Source of the DNA: Phaeodactylibacter sp.
GTDB lineage: Bacteria > Bacteroidota > Bacteroidia > Chitinophagales > Saprospiraceae
Length of the DNA stretch: 64,000 bases
Reading direction: 5' to 3'
NCBI RefSeq assembly: GCF_022763345.1
Contig: NZ_JALEGS010000029.1
Span: 1 to 64,000 of the forward strand
Positions 46,012-54,818 of the stretch are shown one piece after another. How positions within the stretch are numbered: the stretch's first letter is position 1; each line of letters begins with the position of its first letter. The position numbers were made by a program, and so were the translations under genes. The notes beneath the pieces are model-generated. The model made no database searches. It was given only the letters and a program-made list of their open reading frames with translations, and was not told where the DNA came from.

Positions 46012-46276
46012 AGCTTGCCCCGTATTTCTGCGGGGGGGGGGGACAGGTCCTTATTTTAATTAGGTCCACGCTCTCAACATAGTATAAGCCTTTACATCAC
46101 TCCAAACCGTCAACTCTTTCCTGGAATCGCGCTCCACTATCTCTAAGGTACCCTCTTGCCTTAGCAAATCCTAACGTACGAACTTATTTCAATCAGATTT
46201 AGGACCACCCATCTGTTCTGATTTGCAAAAATTAGTCTGCCCTCAGAAAAGAAGGCCTAAAAAAATCTAGGAAAGG

Positions 46277-46308
46277 TTGCTTATATCAAATATTCTTGTG
46301 TACATTTG
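46277..46308 (+). promoter_or_regulatory. Promoter of the ABC-YtrA operon
   Basis: TTG (46277-46279), 21 nt, then TACATTTG (46301-46308): both elements of the Bacteroidota housekeeping promoter, the -7 being a perfect TAnnTTTG. Transcription should begin near 46313-46316, inside the operator. Confidence 0.75.
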
Positions 46309-46334
46309 TAGTGTACTAGGTAAGTAGTACACTA
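46309..46334. promoter_or_regulatory. Operator: perfect inverted repeat for YtrA-type GntR regulator
   Basis: TAGTGTACTA, 6-nt spacer GGTAAG, TAGTACACTA: the arms are exact reverse complements. It touches the -7 element and covers the expected start of transcription, so a bound repressor would block the promoter. The operon's own GntR/YtrA gene is the obvious partner. Confidence 0.75.
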
Positions 46335-46347
46335 AATCAATAAGGTG

Positions 46348-47199
46348 ATGATAACAATAGAGCAACTCAATTTTCACTACAAAAAACAGAGCCCGCTTTT
46401 CAGTGATTTAGATCTTGATCTACAATCCGGCAGTATTTGTGGGTTGCTGGGTAAAAATGGTGCAGGAAAAACAACTTTACTCAAGTTAATCGCTGGATTA
46501 GCTTATCCAAAAACCGGCAGGCTAACCGTTAATGGCTACAATCCGGCGGATCGGAAACCTGCGTTTTTGGCAGACCTTTACCTCATACCTGAGGAATACT
46601 TCGTACCAGCTATGAAGATCAACACCTTTGAAAAAGTGTATGCTGCCTTCTACCCCAAATTTAGCGCAGCGCAATTTGACAGCTACTTAAACGAGTTCGA
46701 GATTGACCGCAGTAAAAGAATGCATAAGCTTTCTTACGGTCAGAAAAAGAAGGTCCTATTAAGCTTTGGTTTAGCAACAAATGCCAGCTTGCTGGTCCTT
46801 GACGAGCCGACTAATGGCTTAGATATCCCCTCTAAAAGTAAGTTTAGAAAACTAATTGCCAGTTCGATTGATGATGACAAATGTTATCTCATTTCGACCC
46901 ATCAGGTTAGAGACATGATTAATCTGATCGATCCGGTCATTATCCTCGAAGACGGCAAGATCATTTTTAATGCCAATATTGAAGAGATCACCAACAAGCT
47001 ACATTTTGGGGTACACTACAATGAGAGCCTGATTGGCGATGCCCTTTACGCCGAACGAACACCGGGCGGTTATTTAGCCGTTACGCCAAACCTGAATGGG
47101 GAAGAGACGGAAGTTGACCTCGAAGTGCTATTTAATGCCGTCGTGCAAAGCAAAGCCCGCGTGCAGGAGCTTTTTCACCGAACGCTAAAAACTCAATGA
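46348..47199 (+). CDS. ABC transporter ATP-binding protein
   Basis: 283 residues from the ATG at 46348 (a GTG sits immediately before it). Walker A GKNGAGKTT near 36-44, signature LSYGQKKK near 131 (S-Y-G-Q in place of SGGQ), Walker B LLVLDEPTNGLD near 154, H-loop STHQ. It powers the six-helix permease encoded next. Gene order ATPase, permease, YtrA regulator is typical of antibiotic- or stress-responsive exporters. Confidence 0.93.
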   Translation: MITIEQLNFHYKKQSPLFSDLDLDLQSGSICGLLGKNGAGKTTLLKLIAGLAYPKTGRLTVNGYNPADRKPAFLADLYLIPEEYFVPAMKINTFEKVYAAFYPKFSAAQFDSYLNEFEIDRSKRMHKLSYGQKKKVLLSFGLATNASLLVLDEPTNGLDIPSKSKFRKLIASSIDDDKCYLISTHQVRDMINLIDPVIILEDGKIIFNANIEEITNKLHFGVHYNESLIGDALYAERTPGGYLAVTPNLNGEETEVDLEVLFNAVVQSKARVQELFHRTLKTQ

Positions 47200-47203
47200 T
47201 ATC

Positions 47204-47974
47204 ATGACTACCAATCAAATTTTTAGTTTCCCCAGGTTCATGCACCTCTTCCGCGAAGAAACTTTTAGTGGGCACCGCATGACTTTGATCGTGGCCAGTG
47301 TCGTTTTTGTTTTTTTGGCCATCAACGCCGCTATCATGGCAGAGGGTCAGGATTTCGTTAACTTTCACCAAGTCTGGTACAGCATGATCTTACTGGGTAG
47401 TGGTTTTTACTTCACCAGCAATAGCTTCAACGAACTCAATCAAAAAGAACAGCGCATGCAATACCTTAGCTTGCCTTCTTCGATCTTTGAGAAGTTAACC
47501 ATGAAGCTTTTGATTACTTCTCTAGGTTATGTTATTCTATTCACCGCTCTGTATTGGGTCTTTGCACAGGTAGCCGATGTCATCGCAGCATATTTTAATT
47601 ATTCTTTTCTACCATTTAATCCGGTAGCCCCCTTCTACCTGTTTATGATCAAGCTGTACCTGGTTATCCAATCCATATTTATACTCGGAGCTATCGCCTT
47701 TAATCGGTTTGCATTCTTCAAGACGCTTTTTGCACTATTCTTGCTGGTACTCGTTTTTGGGGGAATAATGTGGATAATCTTTCGGATACTTTTTGCTGAA
47801 TACTTCGATGGCGTATTCACACCGGTTGATAATGTGCAGGTAATGCCAGGCAAGAACTTCCAAAATTTCATTGAGTTCACCGCATGGCCTGTACTGCAGC
47901 ATATCTTCTGGTTTGTTCTCGCGCCGCTTTTTTGGGTTGTTGCTTATTTCAAACTTAAAGAAAGAGAAGTATAA
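47204..47974 (+). CDS. ABC transporter permease subunit
   Basis: 256 residues with six predicted transmembrane helices and no extended soluble domain. It starts 4 bp after the ATPase gene and ends overlapping the regulator's start by one base (TAATG). Probably a homodimeric export permease; substrate unknown. Confidence 0.85.
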   Translation: MTTNQIFSFPRFMHLFREETFSGHRMTLIVASVVFVFLAINAAIMAEGQDFVNFHQVWYSMILLGSGFYFTSNSFNELNQKEQRMQYLSLPSSIFEKLTMKLLITSLGYVILFTALYWVFAQVADVIAAYFNYSFLPFNPVAPFYLFMIKLYLVIQSIFILGAIAFNRFAFFKTLFALFLLVLVFGGIMWIIFRILFAEYFDGVFTPVDNVQVMPGKNFQNFIEFTAWPVLQHIFWFVLAPLFWVVAYFKLKEREV

Positions 47975-48345
47975 TGGATTTCAAGAACACTAAAACGATA
48001 TATGTCCAAATTGCCGATTACATCTGCGAGAACATTCTTGCCGAAAAAATCAAGCCGGGCGAAAAAATACAGTCGGTGCGCGAAATGGCTGCAACGATAC
48101 AGGTCAACCCCAATACGGTCATGCGTACCTACTCTTATTTGCAAGAACAAGAGATCATCTACAATAAACGGGGTATCGGTTACTTCGTAGCGGATGATGC
48201 TACTCAGAAAACCACAATGCTCCGACGGGAGGAATTCATCACCCAATACCTCCCGGAAGTGTTTAAGACCATGGAGTTGCTTGATATTGATTTCGATGAA
48301 TTGAAAAGTATTTATCACCGCATTAGAAACGGGCATCAGAATTAG
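47974..48345 (+). CDS. GntR-family regulator, YtrA subfamily
   Basis: 123 residues. Winged helix-turn-helix at about 10-75 (YVQIADYICENILAEKIKPGEKIQSVREMAATIQVNPNTVMRTY region, with PGEKI and VNPNTV motifs) and a short helical dimerisation tail, as in YtrA proteins, which lack the usual effector-binding domain. It sits inside the ABC operon and presumably represses it through the inverted repeat at 46309. Confidence 0.92.
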   Translation: MDFKNTKTIYVQIADYICENILAEKIKPGEKIQSVREMAATIQVNPNTVMRTYSYLQEQEIIYNKRGIGYFVADDATQKTTMLRREEFITQYLPEVFKTMELLDIDFDELKSIYHRIRNGHQN

Positions 48346-48410
48346 AGCAGATCAAAATTCCAAGTCCTGGCGCATGCTCATCATCAATTGACTTTTGAAA
48401 TTAAACAATT

Positions 48411-49319
48411 ATGAAAACCAGTAATAAAATTCTTTTAACCGCTATTTCCGTTTTGGGATTGTCCATCCTAAGCATTTTGATTTTTGCGAAAAGCAGCCTG
48501 GTCACCATCGAACAAAACAGCATAAAGGGCAGTGGAAAAATCACCAAAATAGATTACCCAATCGAAGATATCTCCATGTTGGAAGTTGAGGAATTTTTTG
48601 AAGTGTATGTCACCATAGGCGAGGCGAAATTAGAAATAGAAACGGATGAGAATATCCAGGCTTTATTGCGTACCAGCTATGACAATTATTACGCAAGCAC
48701 TGGACAGGACGACTATAAGCGCGTGCTAAAAGTTGATAAAATGAATAACACAAACCTCAATCCTACTCAGGCGATCAAGTTATTCCTTGCTGTGCCCACT
48801 TTAGAAGGCATCGACCTGGGCAACCACGCAACTGTCGTTTTGGAGGACGAAGTGATCAGCGAAAAATTCCGAATAAAATTGGATGAGTTCGCAAACGCCT
48901 CTTTGAAGCTACAAACGAAAGAACTTGAAGTGCATGTTCAAAAAAACGCCACCTTGGAAATCCTGGGGGATGTTGGTGATACCAATATCGAAGCGGAGGA
49001 ATTCAGCAAAATCAATATTGAAACCATCGATGCGGATAAAGTAAGCATCACAACCAGAAACCATTCAGACCTGAAACTAAAAGGCCAAACAAAAAGTGTG
49101 GAGGTCAACACAGAAGAGTTTTGCAAAATCGATATCGCCGAATTACAAGCGGTTGAGGCTAAAATACACACGCGAAATCATTCTAGCGCTTCGCTCTACG
49201 TCACCGGAGACTTGGAGGTAAGAGCAGATGAATTCTCAACGGTTAATTACCGTGGCAACCCTACGATCACTGGAAAATACTTACATAAGTCGGCAACGCT
49301 GGAGTCGATTCAGGAATAA
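48411..49319 (+). CDS. DUF2807/GIN-like secreted beta-helix protein
   Basis: 302 residues. One N-terminal hydrophobic segment (about 7-26) serves as signal or anchor. The rest is made of repeated short strands, with alternating motifs such as ITTRNHSDL and IHTRNHSSA, EEFSKIN, EEFCKID and DEFSTVN, the putative auto-transporter adhesin head GIN domain (DUF2807) pattern. It is the last gene of the YtrA operon, 65 bp after the regulator. GIN proteins often adjoin YtrA-ABC sets in Bacteroidota. Confidence 0.8.
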   Translation: MKTSNKILLTAISVLGLSILSILIFAKSSLVTIEQNSIKGSGKITKIDYPIEDISMLEVEEFFEVYVTIGEAKLEIETDENIQALLRTSYDNYYASTGQDDYKRVLKVDKMNNTNLNPTQAIKLFLAVPTLEGIDLGNHATVVLEDEVISEKFRIKLDEFANASLKLQTKELEVHVQKNATLEILGDVGDTNIEAEEFSKINIETIDADKVSITTRNHSDLKLKGQTKSVEVNTEEFCKIDIAELQAVEAKIHTRNHSSASLYVTGDLEVRADEFSTVNYRGNPTITGKYLHKSATLESIQE

Positions 49320-49402
49320 AGAATATTGATACCTCATAAGTTGGGTGTGATTTGAAACTGTCATGTTTTTACGCAAGTCTACACAGGCAGGTTATTCACC
49401 TC

Positions 49403-49479
49403 AAGGGGGGCAGTCGCTCCGGAATATGCAAGGGGGGGAGCCAAATCGGAATAAGGTGGGCAATGGGGCCAAAATATGC
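49403..49479. repeat. Three imperfect G-rich direct repeats
   Basis: Units of 27, 23 and 27 bp at 49403-49429, 49430-49452 and 49453-49479. Each begins AAGG with a G-run, and ends in GGAAT or AAATATGC. This layout resembles the short G-rich repeats seen next to IS21-family elements in Bacteroidota (inference from memory); no transposase is present. Confidence 0.5.
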
Positions 49480-49491
49480 AGCAACTTATAT

Positions 49492-50211
49492 TTATTTGTT
49501 CTCTTTAATCAGCTGCTCTACATTATATTTGAAAGTGGCCGATACCGGGATCATTTTACCATCCACTTTAATCATATTCCCTTCTATAGTTTCAATAAAC
49601 GAAGCGTTTACAATGAAGGACTTATGGACTCTTATGAAGCGCTTTTCAGGTAATTTATCTTGTAAGTCGCTCAGTTTATCCAGGACCATTAGCGGTTTAT
49701 TGTTCAAGGTATAAACCTTGACATAATTTCCACTTCCTTCAATAAAGAGTATATCTCTGAAGTAATGTTTATGGATTTTTTTATCGGCTTTGAAGAAAAT
49801 AAAAGTAGCTTCTGCACTTTTTGGTGCCCGGGGCCTGTCCTGTTCTAAAGGGGCATTTTTTTTCAAAATAATTTTATTAACAGCACTCAGAAAACGCTCA
49901 AATCCAAAGGGTTTAAGCAAATAGTCTGTAACCCCATACTCGTAGCTTTCTACCCCGAATTCAGAAAATGCTGTAGTAAGAATCACATGTGGAGGGTTTT
50001 TCAAAGTCTTGAGCATTTCCAAGCCAGAAAGTGATGGCATTTTAATATCAAGAAACAAAATATCGATCTCTTTTTGGTGTAAAACATCTATAGCCTCAAA
50101 GGCATTGTTGCATTTGCTCACCAGATGAAGTGCATCAATTTGGTTAATATACTTTTCTAGAACCTGCTGGGCGATCGGCTCATCGTCTACTACTAAGCAT
50201 TGGTATCTCAT
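49492..50211 (-). CDS. LytTR-family response regulator
   Basis: 239 residues. Receiver domain (1-120) with DDE near the start, phosphoacceptor Asp in LFLDIKMPSLSG near 54 and Lys in LLKPF near 101; LytTR DNA-binding domain from about 145 (FIEGSGNYVKVYT, RVHKSFIVN). Paired with the histidine kinase gene it overlaps by 4 bp. Confidence 0.95.
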   Translation of the reverse strand: MRYQCLVVDDEPIAQQVLEKYINQIDALHLVSKCNNAFEAIDVLHQKEIDILFLDIKMPSLSGLEMLKTLKNPPHVILTTAFSEFGVESYEYGVTDYLLKPFGFERFLSAVNKIILKKNAPLEQDRPRAPKSAEATFIFFKADKKIHKHYFRDILFIEGSGNYVKVYTLNNKPLMVLDKLSDLQDKLPEKRFIRVHKSFIVNASFIETIEGNMIKVDGKMIPVSATFKYNVEQLIKENK

Positions 50212-51185
50212 AGTTCAATGTGTAAAGTCGCTTTAAAAAATGATTCAGTACGCTCCGTCTCAAGCTGATGGTTATTTGGATAGACTAACTTTAATCGCTT
50301 CCGCAGATTATCTAAGCCTGTACCGCTTTTTTGAGTTTTTTCCAGGCTTTTGCCCAATGAATTGTGAGCTTCAAAAAAGAGGTCATTACCCTGTAGAGAA
50401 AGGGAGAAATGGGCAAAGCTTTTGTCTGAGACCAGATGCAGACCGTGTTTGAAGGCATTTTCAACCAACGGTATGAAAAGTAATGGAGCTATATCGGTTT
50501 CATTGTCCATCCCGGACACCTCCCATTTAATATCCGCATTTTTGCTTAGCCGTATTTTTTCAAGATTGAGATAGTCTTCAATGAAAAGAATCTCTTCTTT
50601 CAAACGTACCTTGTCCGCCTTACTACTTTGCAGCAGGTATCGCATGAGGTCAGAGAGTTGCAATAAGGCTTCAGCGGCTTGCTGATTTTGATTCTGTACG
50701 ATAAGACCGTACAGATTATTTAGTGTATTGAATAAAAAGTGAGGGCTTACCTGCGATTTTAGCAAAGAGAGTTCGGCTCTAAGCTGCGCATTTTCGGACT
50801 TCAGTAGCAAACCTTGTTTTTTCAAATATTCCCTTGAAAATTTAAAAGAGCTTGTGATTAAAACAAAGAAAAAGAGGTTTGTGAAATGCTCAAATGCGGA
50901 CGAGGTAAATAAATTATCTCCTGTAAGAAATATAAATCTTAAACCTACAGCCCCAAGACCAATGACAAAAACAAGTCCCGCTGAATAGAGGACATATTTT
51001 TTTCTAAAAAAGTAGGTTGGAAGCAGATAGTAAAGGTTGACATACACGACTACAGCCGCAACCCCGAGGACTAAAAACCATTTAGCGTAATCCTGGAATT
51101 CTGCATCAGGGTTCTGCAACCAAAACAGTAGGGTAAAGGCGCCCCAAAAGAGGATATGAGGCAAAACAGCCATTGCTTTTTTCAT
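50208..51185 (-). CDS. LytS/YehU-type sensor histidine kinase
   Basis: 325 residues: four transmembrane helices in the first 130 residues, then the His_kinase domain with SQVSPHFLFNTLNNLYGL (His near 151), and a HATPase region with PLVENAFKHGL and a terminal GTGLDNLRKRL. Overlaps the regulator as ATGA. It lies 10 bp downstream of the CPBP/esterase fusion gene, so all may be one transcription unit. Confidence 0.92.
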   Translation of the reverse strand: MKKAMAVLPHILFWGAFTLLFWLQNPDAEFQDYAKWFLVLGVAAVVVYVNLYYLLPTYFFRKKYVLYSAGLVFVIGLGAVGLRFIFLTGDNLFTSSAFEHFTNLFFFVLITSSFKFSREYLKKQGLLLKSENAQLRAELSLLKSQVSPHFLFNTLNNLYGLIVQNQNQQAAEALLQLSDLMRYLLQSSKADKVRLKEEILFIEDYLNLEKIRLSKNADIKWEVSGMDNETDIAPLLFIPLVENAFKHGLHLVSDKSFAHFSLSLQGNDLFFEAHNSLGKSLEKTQKSGTGLDNLRKRLKLVYPNNHQLETERTESFFKATLHIEL

Positions 51186-51195
51186 ATTACCATAT

Positions 51196-53385
51196 TCAAG
51201 GATTAGCTATTTCTTGTGCAGGGGATACCGTTTTAATAAAAACTACTGCATCAATTATACTGCTCCAATTTTTGGAAGTTGCAGCAGATTGATGGTCAAA
51301 CAAACGCAATGAAGTGCCCTCTGAGAAAAAAGGCTCATTTTCAGCTCGTGCCAGCGGAACAAACCCTTGCGCTATACCTTTGCTTGCAAGTTGAAATTCG
51401 AGGCTGTTTTGACTCGGGGATTTAACAGAAGTTCCCTTTTTGTTGGGTTTCACAAGACCGTATTCACCTTCAAAAGCAGTAAAGCCAATGGTGTAAATTT
51501 CGTCAATAAAATCATCGTAAATCAAATCACCCATAATGGTAGCCTCTGGGATTGGGATACCTTGAATCTTCAAAGGTTCAATTAAGTTGTTATTCCGGAT
51601 AAAGTGATAGGATCCTCCTATAACAATAATCTTTTTATCAGGATAAACATTTTTGAGAAGATGGATTATATTCTCAGCCATTAATTCGTCTCTTCGGTTG
51701 TTTATTGGAATGATGCTTTTTTTATTGAATATCATTTTCAAAAGTCGAAGATCAGAATAGGCAAGAATACCCTCGTCATTACTTTTTACCATCTGAGCAA
51801 CGGTGTGTTCCTTAATCTCCACCAATTGTCCTGCTATCCATTGGCTTAACTGCCTAAATTTGATTTTTTCCTCTTCGGTCATCTTAAAGCGAATCCTAGA
51901 TAATCCACCTTTAATTCCACTTTGTTGGTAACCATTTTCTATGTCCTGCCAAATTGCGATATACTCTCTATACGCTTCGTTGCTTAGCACTTCCGGGAAT
52001 TTATCCTTGAAGATTTGCTCAAGAAATTTGCTGTAGTTGTGATTGTCAAAGCCATAAGAAGAACTGAATTTACAATCAAAACCTGCAAATTGAAGCGAGT
52101 GGCCGCCTTGCTTGTGTTTTTCAATGAAAGAATAGAAATCATTCCATTGCGCTGTCTTCCAAAAATTCCATAGAGCACTCCTGATCTTTTGGGCATCATG
52201 GGTTTTTTGAAATTCACCATTTGCTACCATTAAATCAAACATACCGGCTTCAAATAGTACAACCTCAAAGTCCATTTCCTCTACGAGGTATTTTACAATT
52301 TCGGAACGCCTTTCAAATGTACTGCCATCAAAATGTGTAGCTTCTCCTAGGAATACGATTCGTCTTTCTGAGATTTCATCTTTCAAAAAATCAAACTTTC
52401 CTGCATGGGTTGAATCATTGTTTAGGATGTGAACATTGTCATCTATCCAATGATCAGAAAGCTGAGTTGGTTGAGAGAACGCTTCTGCAGAGCATAGGAA
52501 GGTGATTGCCAAAAGCGCAATAGCACTTTTCCCGGGGTAATCCAATTTAGCTTTTGCCGGTTTCCGTTTTGAAAACATATAAGCCAACCCGACAAGCAAC
52601 AAAAGCCCAACAGTGTCCACGATAAATTCGGTCCAATTGATTGACCAACTAAATCCTTCATTAGTGGCTTCTGACAAATCCAAGAATACTAAGGCAAGTA
52701 ACAAATTATTGGCGTTGTGCGCTCCCGAAACAAATTCTATCCTGTTTTGAAAAATAACGATCATAGCAAATGCAACCCCAAATAACCAAGAATACAGAAA
52801 ATTATGAAGACCATAGCCGAAGTGCAGGACACCAAAAATCAAGGCATTCACAGTAATAAGCCAAGGGATATTTTTAATACGAAGGTAAAGCCCTTGCAAA
52901 AAATATCCACGTATGACAAGCTCTTCAAAAAAAGACTGAATACCAATAGAAACGAAACCAACCAGAAGTAACACCCAAAAATGGAAAAAATTGAAACTTT
53001 CCAAAAAAGCTCGAAACCTCTCAAAATCCAAAAGTAAAGAACTTAACAACAGCAAGAGCCCCCAAAGGCTGAAGCCATAAAAATAGGACTTCCAACTAAA
53101 CTTTTCATGTGTGGTGAGGAAAGACTTTGCAGGCCTTTTATGCAACTTGCTTGCCGCAATCAGAAAAGCAAGCAGTGCCAAGCCAAACACTACAGCAATG
53201 AGGCTGTAGGTCCCTAAATCTTTTCCAAAATCGCCATCAGGAAACAAGGGCTTTATTGCAGGAAGGATCTGGCGGATTACCAGATTCATCACAATGATAG
53301 CCAGCACTGGCGCCAATATACTCAATGCATATTGCCACCACTTATTTTCACCTAAACGAGCATTTTCAATAAAATTAGTTTCCAT
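51196..53385 (-). CDS. Fusion: CPBP intramembrane protease + internal signal-like helix + erythromycin-esterase-like domain
   Basis: 729 residues from the ATG at 53385 (53388 is an adjacent alternative; an earlier start is excluded because the upstream gene overlaps). Residues 1-275 form about eight helices with the CPBP/Abi glutamic protease motifs: EELVIR at 154-159, FGVLHF near 184-189, and HNANN at 223-227. Residues 286-304 (KSAIALLAITFLCSAEAFSQ) look like a Sec signal peptide. From 335 on the protein matches the erythromycin esterase (EreA/B-like) superfamily: FLGEATHFDGSTFERR at 345-360, FEVVLFEAG, and GSYHF near the end. The esterase part should face the periplasm. Either domain alone is common; the fusion is not one I know. 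Confidence 0.82.
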   Translation of the reverse strand: METNFIENARLGENKWWQYALSILAPVLAIIVMNLVIRQILPAIKPLFPDGDFGKDLGTYSLIAVVFGLALLAFLIAASKLHKRPAKSFLTTHEKFSWKSYFYGFSLWGLLLLLSSLLLDFERFRAFLESFNFFHFWVLLLVGFVSIGIQSFFEELVIRGYFLQGLYLRIKNIPWLITVNALIFGVLHFGYGLHNFLYSWLFGVAFAMIVIFQNRIEFVSGAHNANNLLLALVFLDLSEATNEGFSWSINWTEFIVDTVGLLLLVGLAYMFSKRKPAKAKLDYPGKSAIALLAITFLCSAEAFSQPTQLSDHWIDDNVHILNNDSTHAGKFDFLKDEISERRIVFLGEATHFDGSTFERRSEIVKYLVEEMDFEVVLFEAGMFDLMVANGEFQKTHDAQKIRSALWNFWKTAQWNDFYSFIEKHKQGGHSLQFAGFDCKFSSSYGFDNHNYSKFLEQIFKDKFPEVLSNEAYREYIAIWQDIENGYQQSGIKGGLSRIRFKMTEEEKIKFRQLSQWIAGQLVEIKEHTVAQMVKSNDEGILAYSDLRLLKMIFNKKSIIPINNRRDELMAENIIHLLKNVYPDKKIIVIGGSYHFIRNNNLIEPLKIQGIPIPEATIMGDLIYDDFIDEIYTIGFTAFEGEYGLVKPNKKGTSVKSPSQNSLEFQLASKGIAQGFVPLARAENEPFFSEGTSLRLFDHQSAATSKNWSSIIDAVVFIKTVSPAQEIANP

Positions 53386-53686
53386 CATTCGGCGCTTTTT
53401 CAGAAGTAGACTTCTCCCGTGACCTTTGTATTGCTCCCCACAGGATACTTTCCATCTCATACTTTGTGCTGTCAGCAGCCAACTCGTTAAAAGACGCTGA
53501 AAATTCGGGCTTTTCTATTTCAAATACTGCGGATTCTCCTTTTGGGTAATCTTTCGACTTAAAAAGCCCCCACAGGAAGGAATACTCCTTTTTTTCTTTA
53601 TCAGGAGGGCTGGGCTCAGTACGCTGCTGCGCATTTGCGGCAATCGAGCTGATTAAAACGGCGACAATCAAAATTAATGCTTTCAT
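53375..53686 (-). CDS. Small secreted protein upstream of the CPBP fusion
   Basis: 103 residues with a clear Sec signal peptide (MKALILIVAVLISSIAANAQ). The mature part is charged and mostly helical (KEKKEYSFLWGLFKSKDY). Its last codons overlap the start of the fusion gene by 11 bp in another frame, so the two are translationally coupled. No family recognised. Confidence 0.6.
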   Translation of the reverse strand: MKALILIVAVLISSIAANAQQRTEPSPPDKEKKEYSFLWGLFKSKDYPKGESAVFEIEKPEFSASFNELAADSTKYEMESILWGAIQRSREKSTSEKAPNDGN

Positions 53687-53932
53687 TTTTCCAAAGTTTA
53701 AATGTGAATGAACACTTCAAACTTCCGAGAAATAAAACAGGAATTAAATTTAGATTGACTACCTCATCTGGAAATCGTGTGAAATGATGATTTTCTTATG
53801 TGAATGGAGGTTGCCAATATTGCCGCCAACGGTTTGTATTCGGTGTATACGGTATCTGAATGCTCCATTTTTCCTATAGCCTGACAACTATAGTCGCTAT
53901 AAACTTCATTTTACTGGACTTTGCATCATCCT
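53687..53932. other. Intergenic region with border-like motif
   Basis: 246 bp. Contains ATTGCCGCCAAC at 53819-53830, matching ATTGCCGCTAAC at 45931-45942 at 11 of 12 bases. No gene seen. Confidence 0.45.
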
Positions 53933-54128
53933 TCAAGCCAAGTTGCGATCTTTTAAGACCCTCTCCAAATCTTTGTCCTTATTTGGGGTTTTCAGTATTT
54001 TATAAATGAAAACAACGGGAATGAACATGGGAATCAAGAATCCAAAATGCTTCTCCGAAGATAGGCTCCATGAAACGAGTCCGAAAATGAGTATTCCTAC
54101 AAGAAAACCAATAGATACAGCACCTCAT
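53933..54128 (-). pseudogene. Small two-helix membrane protein with a frameshift at its start codon
   Basis: After ATG at 54128 plus one extra base (A), an uninterrupted frame of 64 codons reads GAVSIGFLVGILIFGLVSWS, then a second helix (FGFLIPMFIPVVFIYKILK) and a charged tail ending DRNLA and TGA. The frame itself has no ATG before the first helix, and a TGA overlaps the existing ATG (ATGA). The 196-bp length is one base over a multiple of three. Likely an insertion that killed the gene, or a sequencing error. It resembles small two-helix proteins common in Bacteroidota. Confidence 0.55.
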
Positions 54129-54153
54129 GCTTGTTTAGGCACAAGATTATACT

Positions 54154-54699
54154 TTAAATCTTTTTGGGCATTCCGTCATCATAATCAACGGTCCATTTTT
54201 CCTCATATATGGAGGAATATTCAATTTCAATATTGAAAGGAAATTCAAATTCATCTGGCTCTTTTACTTCAAAATATTCCAAAATTTTTGGCAACTGAGA
54301 TAGTTCGCATGAATAAGTAAATAATATTTGTTCTTCATTTGGCGTCAACGTACTCCCCTCTGATAATGAAGATGATTCCACTAAATGACCAAAATCTCCC
54401 AGTTTAGGAAAATTCAGATCAAAGAACTCATCCATATCCACACTAAATTCCTCACCATTCATTTTTATTTTTGATGAATTAATTATCGCGGGTCCTAGCC
54501 CCTTATTTATTAAAGCAAATGTTAATGATTGTATGCTGTCTTCAAGCACACTACGGGTCTTAAAATTCAATCTTGGTGTAACAGATAATCTGCTTTGTTC
54601 ATAGATTATGTTTGTCTGATAGATAAAAATAATCAAAGTCAGCAAACTGATTGTAATCGCTGATATTCCAATTATTCTGTCTGTAGTTTCTCTTCTCAT
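54154..54699 (-). CDS. Single-pass membrane protein, unknown
   Basis: 181 residues. One N-terminal transmembrane helix at about 9-28 (IIGISAITISLLTLIIFIYQ), the rest probably outside the membrane with a beta-rich pattern (LTFALINKGLGPAIINSSKI), a fold often seen in small phage- or island-borne proteins of this kind. No assignment. Followed 26 bp later by the frameshifted two-helix gene. Confidence 0.6.
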   Translation of the reverse strand: MRRETTDRIIGISAITISLLTLIIFIYQTNIIYEQSRLSVTPRLNFKTRSVLEDSIQSLTFALINKGLGPAIINSSKIKMNGEEFSVDMDEFFDLNFPKLGDFGHLVESSSLSEGSTLTPNEEQILFTYSCELSQLPKILEYFEVKEPDEFEFPFNIEIEYSSIYEEKWTVDYDDGMPKKI

Positions 54700-54818
54700 T
54701 TCTTTACTTCGCTTAACCGACTCACTAATGGAGGGTGCATCAAATTTAAGGGTGAAGCAATGTATTGCAGGCAGTTCAGAAGCATCTTTATCATCTTGTC
54801 AATCAAAACTTTACTAAG

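Larger units (their letters stand above)
46012..46347. other. Intergenic region with G11 tract and YtrA-controlled promoter
   Basis: Left part carries an 11-base G homopolymer at 46032-46042 after a CCCCG/CGGGG hairpin-like pair, the middle shows nothing I can name, and the right end holds the promoter and operator of the ABC transporter operon. Confidence 0.6.

Noticed and set aside
46032..46042. G11 homopolymer as a phase-variation switch
   Set aside because: It lies outside any gene and more than 200 bp from the ABC operon promoter, so a switching role is not supported.
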